From Bettongia penicillata ogilbyi (Eukaryota; Chordata; Mammalia; Diprotodontia; Potoroidae): 64,000 bases of DNA. Of this stretch, positions 1 to 10,594 are shown in pieces. The notes beneath the pieces were generated by a model. It did not search any database and was not told where the DNA came from. It was given only the letters and a program-made list of their open reading frames with translations. Numbering within the stretch: the stretch's first letter is position 1; the number at the start of each line of letters is the position of its first letter. The position numbers and the translations under genes were made by a program. The stretch is from assembly GCA_023548195.1 (NCBI GenBank), contig JAJHZJ010000799.1:3176082-3240081 (forward strand), written 5' to 3'.

Positions 1-180
1 CATCAAGGTGTAGTCCAAAGTGTGCAGACCAGGGAGTCAGGAGGCCTGAATTTTAATTATGGTTCTGGCAATAATTAACTTTGGGACAAATCAGTTTTTT
101 TGTCTGTTAAAATGAGGGGATCAACCTAGTGATCTTTAACTAAGCCTCTTCTAGCTGCAAATCCTGTGATGCTCTGATCT
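1..180 (+). repeat. MIR-type SINE fragment
   Basis: It starts in an aGGAGTCAGGAGGCCTGAATT-like segment and ends in TTAAAATGAGGGGATC, which matches the MIR order of anticodon-arm-like head and 'cctcatctgtaaaatg' segment. Old and diverged; the 5' end is cut by the window edge. Confidence 0.55.
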
Positions 181-467
181 TGGTTCAAATGCTTGCTTGC
201 CCATAGATTTTTTCTTGTTAAACCTGTGTTTTTGCTTGTTTTTTTTTGCACCTTACTAATGTGTCAGTAACTTGTAGTAATTGATGGAGCATGGAAAATC
301 TTTCCCTCTTTACCCAAGGGTAACTGGAAGCTGAGCGACCCCCTTGATAGCAGAGATATGGCATAGAATTTCATCCTTTTCTTGATTTTATTTATCAGTG
401 CTCTGGGTCAGATGACCCTGATACCTACCCTTTCTTTACATATTTTATCAGGCTACAGACTGCTGGT

Positions 468-470
<3 letters not shown>

Positions 471-508
<38 letters not shown>

Positions 509-548
509 TATGTGTGTATATGTGTGTGTGTGTATGTGCGTGTGTATA
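471..548. repeat. (TG)n microsatellite
   Basis: A pure TG run of about 36 bases is followed by an interrupted TG/TA tail. Likely length-polymorphic. Confidence 0.95.
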
Positions 549-654
549 TTTTTAAATGTCAGGGGTACTGTAGTGTGATGGTAAGAAATGGGAAGATGAA
601 GACTTCCTGGTCAGCATTGAAGACTTGACAATCTGATGATCCTGGGGAAGTTTC

Positions 655-840
655 TGTAGGATCATAGACCTAGAGTTAGAGGTCACTTAGTCCAACCCTT
701 TTATTTAATAGTTGAGAAAACTGAAGCCCACAGAGATTAAGTTATTTGCTTAAAATCCTGAAGGTAATCAAGAGAGCCAGAATTTATATGAGAGGTCCTA
801 GGACTCCATATTTTCAGCTAGTATTCTTTTCATTGCACCA
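655..840 (-). repeat. MIR-type SINE, antisense
   Basis: It reads 'atcatagacctagag... gttgagaaaactgaagccca... gattaagttatttgct', the reverse of the MIR core and tRNA-like head. Confidence 0.65.
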
Positions 841-2257
841 AAGGTCGTCAGGATCTGCTCTGAATTTAGGAGGTGACCTTGTTTTGGTTGGTGCAATGGA
901 TCAACTCAAAGCCTGAGGATTCAAAGGAACCATCCATTAAATAAAAATGTATTCATCTACCCCTGTGTAAAAGCATTTCCCAAGGCAATTAAAAACAATT
1001 CACAAAAAAGTAAAAGCAGGTCAGAGCTTCTGGGCTAGGAAATTAAAAGCAGATGACAAGGAGGTTCTCTAGGGTCTCAGGAGGTCCCCAATAAAGTCCT
1101 AGATGAGGGCTGTCTCTAACTTTTAGCTCCTATGCAGAGCCAGAGGGAAGAACAGGTCCTGAACCTTGGGAATCAGTCCTCTATGCATGACCTCTCACTT
1201 CACAGGGAGCTGCAGAAGTAGAGGAGTTCCACCCAAAGGAAGAAGGAAGGCATTCTCAGAGTAGGCCCCACTGCTGATCAGCCAACTTAGCACTTGCTGT
1301 AATAGGATGGTGCATTGGCTCATTCAGCCTGTCACGTTTTTTTCTAACAGACCTATGCCTCTTTCCCCAGGAAGGAGATCCTAGATGCCTAGACACTTAA
1401 GAGATATACAGTAATTTGGTCATGGCCATATGAGGGCATGGAACCCTAGCATATGAGAGAACCCAGTGGTTCTGACTCCCAGCCCAAAGGTTTATCCCTT
1501 TGCACCGCAGCCAACCACATACAGAGGATCTGAGCTCATCAGCCTTGAGTTTGAAAGGAGACAGCCTCAGTTTGGATTAAGAGTTTGGACTAAAATTGAA
1601 ACAAAGCTGGTCCAATCCTGGCCCTCTCTTTCCTGAGGCCCCCACTGCCTGATTCTACTTCTACCTTTCTTGGACTCTGGGGAAGGACTAACTTTAGGGA
1701 AAGAGGAACATTTTGGGCCATCCTGTGTTGACTTCCTCTCCTTCTTTTGCCTTTTTCTGTCTCTCCTCAGCCCATCTCTTGGCCTTGAGCCTTAGATGGT
1801 TAGGTCTGGAAGGCCACAGGATTTGCTAATCCTGCACAAATTTAGGGCTTGTCTGTTCTCTGAGGTGGTTGGTGCCCGTAGTCTGTCTGCCGGGTGTCAG
1901 GCTGCTTTTGGGATTGGGTTTCGGTATCTCACTGAAAATAAATCAGCCAGTTAATCGTTCTGTTTCTGTGCACAGAGCTTCTGCTGCCTGGCATGTATTT
2001 AAAGTCTTCCTGTAAGTTACTGTTTTTATCCCATTCCCTGCCCCAGGGACTCCATGGAGGCCTCAGAATTCACCTTCATCTGCAATAGGGAGCCTGAAGC
2101 CTCTCTCTCCTATAGGCCTGAGTTTCTTTACCTGAGTCATCCAGGTGGGAGAAGGGCACTGGGGCAAGAGAGGGACAGTGGCATCTTCTGAGTTAAAGCT
2201 TCATCTCTTAGAGAGAGCTCTAGGCTGTCAGAGCTGGGTGGGGTCTAGAACTAAGAG

Positions 2258-2455
2258 GATTATCAGATCATAGATTGAGAAGGAGAGGAGACCTTAAAAA
2301 ACATCTAGTTCAACTTTCTCATTTTACAAATGAAGAAACTGAGATCTAGAAAACTCAAGTGACTTACTTGCCCAAAGTCCCATAGGTAGTAAGTGGAAGG
2401 GCTGGGTTGGAACCAGGGCCTCTGATTCCAAATGCAGTGCTCTTATAGATTCTAA
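2258..2455 (-). repeat. MIR-type SINE, antisense
   Basis: Contains 'cattttacaaatgaagaaactgag' followed by 'aagtgacttacttgcccaa' and a decayed tRNA-like head ending near 'cagtgctctt'. Typical reverse-oriented MIR. Confidence 0.7.
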
Positions 2456-3169
2456 GATCATCTAATTTCACTTCATCAAATCAGATGATGAACCTGAATC
2501 ATCTTAAGGGAGAAGAAAGATGTTTTTATTTAGCAGAGGTTAAGTAAGGAGCTATCCCAGTGGAGATGTCCTGAAGGGGAAGTGTTTCACCCAAGGTCTC
2601 ATAGCAATTGGTGGCCAAGCTAGGACTAGAACCTGTCTCTTAACTTTTTCTGTTAGGTTATAGACCTCAATCTCAAAGCCTCAAAAGAGTGATTATACCA
2701 AAGGAGTGAATGAAATTCATCATATCTGGGTGGGGGGGGGCAGAGTAAGGAGGGGTTTGAGGATAGACTTGCTGGGGTGATGAAATGATTGAGATGCTGA
2801 GATGGGCCATTATCATGGAGAGGAGAGATTTCTATTTACTCCTAGCTGTCTAGGCTAGGTGAGGGGCTGTTCCAAGTGTGGGGGCAGAGTGATGGTTAAA
2901 ACAATAACTCTCCTCCCCTTCCCTCCCCTCCTTTCCCCTCTCCTCTCCTTCCTTTTTGAAAATAGCTTCTGATGTTCTCTCTCTTCCCTAGACAGTGAGA
3001 TCAGATTTTAATATGAAAGCTTGCCACTGATTAATGCTCCCTGCTCACATCCCTTTCCCTCCCTTTGAGGGCAAATTAGGATTCTTTCCACATTACAGAT
3101 AGATAAACTGAGGCCTCGAAGAGGGGAGGAGAATGTCATAATCTATAGCTGGGGAAGGGGACGCCTTTG

Positions 3170-3345
3170 AAAGCGACAGCACTCATTCAGTGTAGGAGTT
3201 CTGACATGTTTTCATGAACATGGTGTTACCTATCCGGAGCTCCTACGTTATTCACCCAACTTGGCTCCGAATGCATTTTGGCATCGATGCTACCCAGGAT
3301 CAGGTGCTGCTGGGGGAACTGCTTTTAGAGCCTGCGGCACATTCT
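3170..3345. promoter_or_regulatory. candidate conserved non-coding element
   Basis: This is a non-repetitive stretch with several CpGs (atCCGGag, taCGtt, ctCCGaa, atCGat, tGCGgc) in an otherwise CpG-poor intron. It contains the near-palindrome CATGTTTTCATGAACATG. No coding potential is evident. That it is regulatory is inference from CpG retention only. Confidence 0.25.
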
Positions 3346-4329
3346 TTTGTATAGGCTTAGGCATGGCAAATCCTTACCCTTTGGGGGAGTGGGGTGTGTG
3401 GATTTGATGTTTGGAAACAGCTACAAGTCATTTGGAGCCAAGTTTGAGGAATAAGGTAATTGGTCATGTTGGGCAGTGCTGTTTTGGTGAAAAAATAAGG
3501 CGTGACTTTCCAGAAGGGATACTGATTTCTCCTGTGTGGCTTGTAAACAGCTTCCAAAAGCCTCTCCAGCAATTCTGATTGCTCCAATTATGTTGGGAGC
3601 AGTGGCAGGGTGGTTGGAATAAGGCCTGTGCTGAATTGTTTCTCCCAAAGGGGATTATTTTGAAGGACAGGATTTACTTGTATCTATGTTGGTTAAAAAA
3701 CAAGTCCCATTCATGACCTTGTAATAATGGCTCACCTCTTAACAGTGCTGTTTATGAGACCTTTGAGAGGTACTGTCTTTGCTGTGTTCCGCTTCTCTCT
3801 GTCCCATTCTTCTCCTGCTTTTCTTTCTTTCTGCTTCTCATTTCCTCATTCTTCTCCAAGGGGCTCAGCTCTCCATGGTCTCTTTTCCCTACCTCACTTC
3901 CTCTCCAAGTGAGGTCCCTACTGTATCACTATCCAGGAAAAGCAAAACTGGAGGGGGTGGGATTGGAAGTAGTGGGGAGAAGAATGATGAGGAGGAGAGT
4001 ATACTGCTGACCCTTGTCCAACGCAGACATCTGCTGGAGACTTGATAATTCCCCACCTGAGTAATCCTTCTGGCACAGAGTCTCCATCTCCACTCCAAAG
4101 GAATACTCTTGGATTTGTCCTGAGTCTACCCATTGCCTCCTAGTGATGATGAAGTAGAGAGATCTGGAGGGGCCTGGCTTTGGGTAGTGTGTGGGTACCA
4201 AAATGGGGGCCCAATTCTCAAAACTGCTTTCTCCTTTATGTGTCCCCATTTTTTCCATTTGAGTCTTTTCCATTCTTTTGGGTTGGTCTGGAGAGGATGG
4301 AGGCAGTCCAGGGAAAGAACTTTATTTCT

Positions 4330-4720
4330 GTCTAAAGCAAACCTCAATCCAATCCTCATCATCCCTGACCTCTCTGTAGCTTTGGTCACTGTTGACAGCC
4401 TCTTTCTTTTTGAAATCCTCTCCTTGTTCTTGCCTTTCCAATGCTGAACTATCCCAGATTTCCCCTTCCCTATCCAAAGATCCCTTCTATTGGCTTTCCT
4501 CTTTCCTTTTCCTAACTGCATTTCCTAAAGATCAGGCCTTAGTCTTTTTCTTCCTGTACTTGGAGGTCTCATCCACTTTCATGGTGCCAGCTCTCATCTC
4601 TCTTGGTGACTTCCATGACCATCCTATGTGGTTGCCAGTTTATCTGTATCATGTCTACAGATATCCTCTATGGTTGTTGCTTCTCACCTTCATGTTGTTG
4701 CCTACCCCAGACAAAAGCTC
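4330..4720 (+). mobile_element. L2-type LINE fragment (reverse transcriptase remnant)
   Basis: In frame with the + strand it reads LIIPDLSVALVTVDSLFL. The L2/CR1 reverse-transcriptase motif in this place is DLSAAFDTVDHxLL, so this is a decayed RT segment. The longer open frame at 4392-5249 overlaps it in another frame and is not a gene. Confidence 0.65.
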
Positions 4721-5259
4721 TTGTTTTGCACTGCTACAGGGAGGCTCAGAAACTCAATATAAAGACAAGCTGTGCATTATAAAATCTGATCAGGCTACTT
4801 ATCATGACTTCTCCATGCTGGTATTCCTACATTTCTGGGTGGGGAGGAGGATCCAAAATACAGCTCAATCCCCTTACCATATGAACCCAATGGGGCTGCA
4901 ACTTAGCTGTAATGAATTGCTAACGTTCAAAGCTTTTAGTTCTTCCTTTTATACATTCAGACCCTCTGCCCTGAGTCTCCAATCAAAACCCCCCATTCTA
5001 AGAGGCAAGTTTTCCCAAACACCTAGCACCAGCATTGGATTTGCCTTACAAAGCCTCTTAAATAGGCCCATGATATTACATGGTTCTGTCCAACCACAGC
5101 TTCCAGGTCACAGCTGTTCACTTGTCACTGTAGGCATCCCTTTTCTACCCATATTCCTCACATACCTAAAGATGAATACCATTAAGTTGTGTTCCACCCT
5201 TCTTTTCTTTCAAGTCTTTGGTGTTGAATATTGGTGCAGAAATGGGTAGAGGCTCAATC

Positions 5260-5295
5260 ATTTTCATAGTTACTGTTGACAGTAACTATGAGAAT
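5260..5295. repeat. near-perfect inverted repeat
   Basis: Arms CATAGTTACTGT (5265-5276) and ACAGTAACTATG (5279-5290) are perfect complements separated by TG. Pairing extends to 5260/5295 with one T-G mismatch. No repeat family recognised. Confidence 0.9.
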
Positions 5296-5914
5296 TAGCA
5301 TAGCACTGGGAATTTCTGGTTACTCAAACACCCCATGTGAGTGACCACCGAATAAAGGATTGTGTACAAGTCCAACAGGTGAGAAAATGCTGGTGACTCC
5401 TATACTCGAGATTTTATGGTTTAATGCGGGGAGATGGGGCAGGCCATTTTGAGTATCCAGTGCTGTGCTTGTAAATACAAGCATCAGAAACATAGAGTGA
5501 AATGACCATAGCCAATCATAGTTAGAGCAGACAGTCTACTCAGTGCTTTGGAAAGAGTTAAGGTTGAGAAGAGGAAGAGAGGAGGGCTGATGGGAGTAGT
5601 GGAATGGTGAGGGTATGGCTTGCTAGGGTGACAAGTGATGAGAGCTGGGTGGTTTTAGTCCATCTTAATACAGAATGTCAAATCTTGAACAGTGTTTTGA
5701 AAATAAGGATTTGGTGGAGAGAGGGGGAAAGGCATGTGACAGAACTCATCAATTAATTAGACCTACAAATGGTGGGAAAGTAGAAATATCTTCTCACGTT
5801 GCTCCCAATTCCATAGTGATTTAAGATTTATAAAGCAATTTCTTCACATTAACCATGTGAGATAGGTTTTATAAGCATTATTCCCTGGTTTACAATTGGG
5901 TTCAGAGGACTGTG

Positions 5915-5985
5915 TATCATAGATTTGGAGCAGAAAGGGATCCTAGCGGTCGTCTCGTCCAACTCTGTTTTACTAATGAGGAAAA
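5915..5985 (-). repeat. MIR-type SINE fragment, antisense
   Basis: It reads 'atcatagatttggagcag... gtccaactctg... actaatgaggaaa', the reverse of a MIR 3' segment. Preceded at 5810-5910 by a further weak MIR3-like piece. Confidence 0.55.
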
Positions 5986-6049
5986 GTATTAACACAGCCC
6001 ATTTCTTCCTCACATCAGCCTCTTGGAACCCTTCCCTCCTTTCAAGGTT

Positions 6050-6865
6050 AGCAATTAGAATTTATTAAGTTTCTATTATGTATCAGGTACACACTAAGCA
6101 CTAGGGATACAAAGAAAGGCAAAAAATAATCCTGGCTCTGAAGGAGCTCACAGTCTAATGGGAAAACCAACATGTAAGTAACAGTGCTGCAAGCAAGATC
6201 CATGCCAGATTGCTGTTTGTTCTTTGTCCATCCTTCTCAAAGAGGACCAGTGACATCAGGAGGGTGATGTCTTGACTTGCAAGTGAGTTGGATTAAGTAA
6301 GGCAGGGCTGTGCAGAGTCATCAGCCCCACTCTCTTCTCAGGAGTCTTTGGAGTCCAGGGGCAAGGCATAGATTAGGATGACTGGTGATGGCCCCTGATG
6401 CAGTGGGAGACCTTGGCTTTTTTAAATGAAGGTCTTTCCTAGTCCTCAGTTTGTCTGAGGCAATGCCCATTCAGTAATTAAAGGCTAGGTAAGAACTGAG
6501 GCAAAAGATGACTTAGTTTGCCTGCACTGAGAATAAGTCTAGGAGGGGAAGGCCCTCAGGGACTTTGGCCAGAACAGAATAAATTGGAGAAGTTACTAAA
6601 ATTAGAGGATTGGGAAGGACTTCTTACAGAAGATGGGATTTTAGCTGAATTTGAAGGAAGCCAGAGAGGCTAAGGGGGTTGAAATGAAGAGGGAGAGAAT
6701 TCCAGGCATGGGGAACAGCCCAGTGGAAATACCTGGAATCAGGAGATGGAGGGTTTTGTGAAAAGAGACCAGTGTCATTGGTTCAAAGAACATGTAGGAG
6801 CATGTGTGGGGGGAGTTGGGGAGACTTAAGATTTGAAAGGTAGGAAGGAACCAGATTATAAAGGC
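6050..6865 (-). mobile_element. L2-type LINE 3' region, antisense
   Basis: Begins with the reversed LINE tail 'tattaagtttctattatg... ggtacacactaagcac', then 'tggctctgaaggagctcaca' and, after an inserted SINE-like block (about 6204-6545), continues to 'cattccaggcatgggg... gaaagagaccagtg'. The same order recurs in six or more places in the window, which defines the family. Confidence 0.75.
6204..6545. repeat. SINE-like insertion within the L2 copy
   Basis: The segment 'tttgttctttgtccatccttctc... gacatcaggaggg... cttgacttgcaagtgag' interrupts the L2 body. It is the approximate reverse complement of the 3' body of the SINE at 35360-35683 (whose end reads ggcaacaaaggacgaac), so both carry the same family body. 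Confidence 0.55.
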
Positions 6866-6969
6866 TCAGCTCAAGTTCCATCTGCTATGAGAGACCTTTT
6901 TTGACTTCCATCCTCATTTCAATGATACTTTGCATTTCAATGATACTCAATAATTGATTGTATATATGT

Positions 6970-8165
6970 GTCTTCAGTTCAGTAAATTCAGTAAAGATCT
7001 ATTAAGCCTTACTATGTGCCAGGCATTGTGCTAATCACTGGTGATACAAAAAGAGGCAAAAGACAGTACCTGACCTCGAAGAGCTTATGATCTAACAGAT
7101 ACAAAGCAAGCTGTATACAGGATAAATAGGAAATAATTAGAAGAAATAAAGTACTGGAATTAAAAAGTGTTAGAGAAGGCTTCCTGTATAAGGGGAGATT
7201 TTAGTTAGAACTTGAAGGAAGCCAGGGAGGACAATAGAACAGAGAAGGGAGAGCATTCTAGGCATGGAGGACAGTCAGAGAAAATGATTGGCACCTGAGG
7301 ATGCCCAGAGACAGTCATGACCAAAAGGAAGAGTATGTGTCAGAGAGTAAAGTATAAAAAGACTGGAAAGGTAGGAGGCCTTAGTTTATGTAGGGTTTTG
7401 AATGTCAAACAGAGCAATTTGTATTTGCTCCTGGAGGCAATAGGGAGATACTAGTTTATGAGTAGTAGAGTTGATATGATCAGACCTCATTTTAGGAAAA
7501 TTACTTGAGTAGCTGAATGGAGAATGGATTGGAGTGGGGAGAGATCTGAGGCAACACTCTTTTAGTAATCCAGGTATGAGGGGATGAGGGCCTGCACCAG
7601 AGTGGTGGCAGTATAAGAGGGGACATATCAGAGGGATGATGCAAAGATGAACTTGGCAAGCCGTGGCAACAGCTGGGATATGGGAATGAGAGAGAGTGAA
7701 GGGTCCAGGACAATTGTGGATTGTGAGTCTGAGGGAGTGGGAGGATGGTGTTGCCCTCTACAGTGATGGGGAAGGTGGAAGGTGGTGGATTTAGGGGAAA
7801 AGATAATGAGTCCTGTTTTAGACCTATTGAGTTTAGGAAGTCTACTGGACATCCAATTTGAGACAGGCAGCTAGAGATGTGAGATGGGTGGTCAGCAAAG
7901 AGACTGGGGCAGGAAAAGTAGATTTGAGAATCATCAGTATAAAGATGATCAATAAATTCATGGAGCTGATGAGTTCACCAAGTGAAAAGTATAGAGGGAG
8001 AAGAGAAGAGGACCCAGGACAGAATCCTGAGATACCAATAGTTTAAGGGCATGATGTAAAGAAGGATCTAGCAAAAGAAAGAGAGAAGGAGCAATCAGGG
8101 AGGAGGAAAGCCAGGAGAAAGTGGGGTCCTGAAAATCTAAGGGAGAAGAGAGTGTCAAGGAGGGA
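6970..8165 (-). mobile_element. L2-type LINE 3' region with RT remnant, antisense
   Basis: A second L2 tail starts at 'attaagccttactatgtgcc' and runs back into coding sequence. On the minus strand 7628-7852 reads PKLNRSKTGLIIFSP and 7958-8158 reads SVLGPLLFSLYT, both standard L2/CR1 reverse-transcriptase blocks (KLNxSKTELIIF; GSVLGPLLFSLYT). It has stop codons and frameshifts, so it is dead. Confidence 0.85.
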
Positions 8166-8489
8166 AGAGACAGTGATCGGCAGTGTCCAAGGGTCAGGCA
8201 AGCTTATCAGCTTGCTCTGGTAATTGGGAGGATAAGTTGGAGGAAGGGAGGGTAGCAGGGGGCTGAAAGTTACAATTTCGGATGTGTCCCAAATCCTGAG
8301 ACTAGGACTGGACCCAAATTTGCTTCATTCCACATCATTCTACAGTAGTAGCAACAACTCATTGGAAAACTAGCCCAGGAATTTGATTGGGAAGAAGAGA
8401 TTTAGGGAAGGAGAAGGAGCTGGGTAGAAACAACTTTGATTTCTGAATTCTACTGTACCCATTTCCTTACTCTCTGTCCTTTCCTCAAA

Positions 8490-8625
8490 GGATTCATGGG
8501 CAACCTGCATTCTCCTGTCTCTGCCACTTTCTACCTATAAGACCTATTAACCTCTATACACCTCATTTTCCTCATCTGTAAAAATGAGGGAGTTGTCTCT
8601 GAATGTTATTATTCTGGACCCATCA
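8490..8625 (+). repeat. MIR-type SINE fragment
   Basis: 'ctctgccactttctacctat... cctcattttcctcatctgta' is the MIR core in sense orientation. Confidence 0.65.
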
Positions 8626-8692
8626 AGATACCTGATGTGAGGTCTATGTGAACTTCCAGCATTTGGGATGCATTACATGAGCTCTGCCCAAG

Positions 8693-8746
8693 TGTGAGTG
8701 TGTGTATGTGTGTGTGTGTGAGTGAGTGTGTGTGTGTGTGTGTGTA
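8693..8746. repeat. (TG)n microsatellite
   Basis: TG run interrupted by 'agtgag'. Confidence 0.9.
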
Positions 8747-9419
8747 TCAAGAGTGTTGAGAGTCTTACCTAGAACAGTGGTGGCACTCAATAAAAGCTGT
8801 TCATTTCTATTGCTCATGTTTCTCGTGAATGTGACCAGAATTTTGTTAACTTAACTTGGTTGGTATTAAAATATTAGTGGCACTAGCTATGTACTGGACT
8901 AAATTCCTCAAATGGAGGACCCCCAAGGAATTTTCAAGGTTTTTAGACCAGAATCTAAAGTCACAGGTTGCCTAACCTGAGCATCACCTCCAGTCTTCTC
9001 CACTCTAGACCTGCTGGTAGGAACCCTTCCTTCTGCCTCTCTCCACCAGCATAATGCCCCAAGGTTTCTAAGTTAGGGGTATCATATCACATCTCTTGGA
9101 GAGGGTCCTAGGAGAAGGTGCCAGTGGTGGAGATTGTCTGGTATTGGGAGCTGGAATTCCAGGAGTTTGTGGGAATTATTGTTAGCTTTCCTAAGCCAAA
9201 GAGATGTCTGGCTTTCAGACCATGCTTGGGGGTGGAGGATAGGGGAGGCTAGGGGACTGAAAAGTTGGAGTGGGGTAGGAAGAAAAAAATATTTCCACCT
9301 TATTGTTCAGCAGTTGGAAAATTGGTGTCATCTGTTCTGCATTTCGTTTGCTGAGATGGAAAAATTGGGGGAAAATACATCCCAGCACCCTCTTGTGAAC
9401 GCTCATCCTTTTTCTTTCT

Positions 9420-10056
9420 ATTGTCTGGCATCTCTCTCCACTTTTTGCCTGTTCTGTCCTTGATCCCCTGCTTGATCTTTCCTTGTCTCAGACTTTCTCT
9501 CTTTTCCTGTTTCTGTTTCTGTATTTCTGTCTTCCCTATTCCTGTATTCATCTTTGTAGGTCTTCCCTGTCTCAATCTCCCTGTATCCTTCTCTATCTTT
9601 GTGTCTCTGTCTTTTCCATCTTTGTCTTAGTGACTCTAGAGCTCTGTTTGAGAAAAGATCTGTGTCTTACCAATCTGTCTCTCTTTTGTTTCTGTCTTTT
9701 TCTTTGTCTCTCCATGTCAGGTTCCATGGAAGTTATTCCTTGTATCTCTGTCTTGATTCTCTGTCTCTGTCTTTGACTGTCCCTCTTTCTCTGTGTCTCT
9801 GTCTCTGACTCTGTCTCTCTCTTTGATTCTATCCCTGTCTTTTTTCTCTCCTTTTCTCTGTGTCTCTGTCTCTCTTTTACTCTCTGTCTTTGTCTCTCTC
9901 TCTTTCTCTCTCTCTCTCTCTTTCTCTGTGTTTCTGTCTCTGACTCTGTCTCTCGGTGACTCTCTTTGTCTCTCTTTCTCTATGTCTCTGTCTCTATCTC
10001 TCTTTCTCTGTGTCTCTCTGTGACTCTCTATCTTTGTCCCTCTCTGTGTCTCTGGC

Positions 10057-10110
<54 letters not shown>

Positions 10111-10210
10111 ACTCTGTCTTCGTCTCTGTCTCTCTTTCCCTGGGTCTCTGGCTCTGTCGTCTCTTCTGTCTCTCCATCTCTCTCTATGGCTCTGTCTCTC
10201 CCCTTCAGTG
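9420..10210. repeat. long pyrimidine (CT/CTGT) tract
   Basis: Nearly 800 bases are dominated by 'tctctgtctctg'-type units on the + strand, including an uninterrupted (CT)n around 10063-10108. Open frames here on either strand are low-complexity Ser/Leu or Arg/Glu artefacts. The tract ends about 170 bases before the candidate intronic promoter. Confidence 0.95.
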
Positions 10211-10259
10211 TGGCATCTCCCCATGGCCACAGCTCCTCCTTGCTCCTGGGGTTGAGGGC

Positions 10260-10380
10260 TGGGAAGCTTCTGTGATGTCATCAGGAATCGCATAGCTACA
10301 GGATGATAAGTGAAACCCTAGGGATCCAGCTGGCTGAAATTACAGACAGAGTTTTTTTATCCCACTTGCTTCCTACAAGC
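10260..10380 (+). promoter_or_regulatory. TNS1: candidate internal TNS1 promoter
   Basis: Motifs in order are an ATF/CRE-like TGATGTCA (10273-10280), a GATA site TGATAAG (10304-10310), an E-box CAGCTG (10327-10332), and a T-run followed by TTATCC (10352-10362), which can serve as a TATA-like element or as a reverse GATA site (GGATAA). CpG density rises just downstream. There is no direct evidence of transcription. The assignment rests on motif clustering next to a first-exon-like segment with a strong donor. Confidence 0.5.
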
Positions 10381-10384
10381 CAGA

Positions 10385-10594
10385 ACGAGAGAGGCAGCGA
10401 GAAGAGAGTGAGAGAGGGCGCCCCAGCAGCAGGCGGGCACTCTCTCGGCCCCTGACAGCCAGGAGAGAGAGTCATTGGAGGAGACAGACAGCCCGTGGGG
10501 CTGCAGACTTGTAGGAATTATTGGAAACTTGAGGCAGAGGTGCCAAGATTAGGTTGAAGTGATTCCTTTTCACGTCCTTCTCTCCACGCAGGGG
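10385..10594 (+). other. TNS1: candidate alternative non-coding first exon of TNS1
   Basis: The segment is CpG-rich for this window, has no ATG over its roughly 210 bases, and ends in the donor GCAGGGG|GTAAGT (exon end 10594). The start is a guess of about 30 bases after the TATA-like element. Spliced to the acceptor at 26310 it would make a transcript without the exons for the phosphatase-like and C2 domains, and the first in-frame AUG of the large exon would be at 26621. I recall a reported erythroid short tensin-1 with an intronic first exon; the two GATA motifs fit, but orthology is inference. Confidence 0.45.

Noticed and set aside
4392..5249. 285-codon open frame on the + strand
   Set aside because: It overlaps a decayed L2 reverse-transcriptase remnant in another frame, has no recognisable domain, biased composition (Ser, Leu, Phe) and no splice or promoter context.
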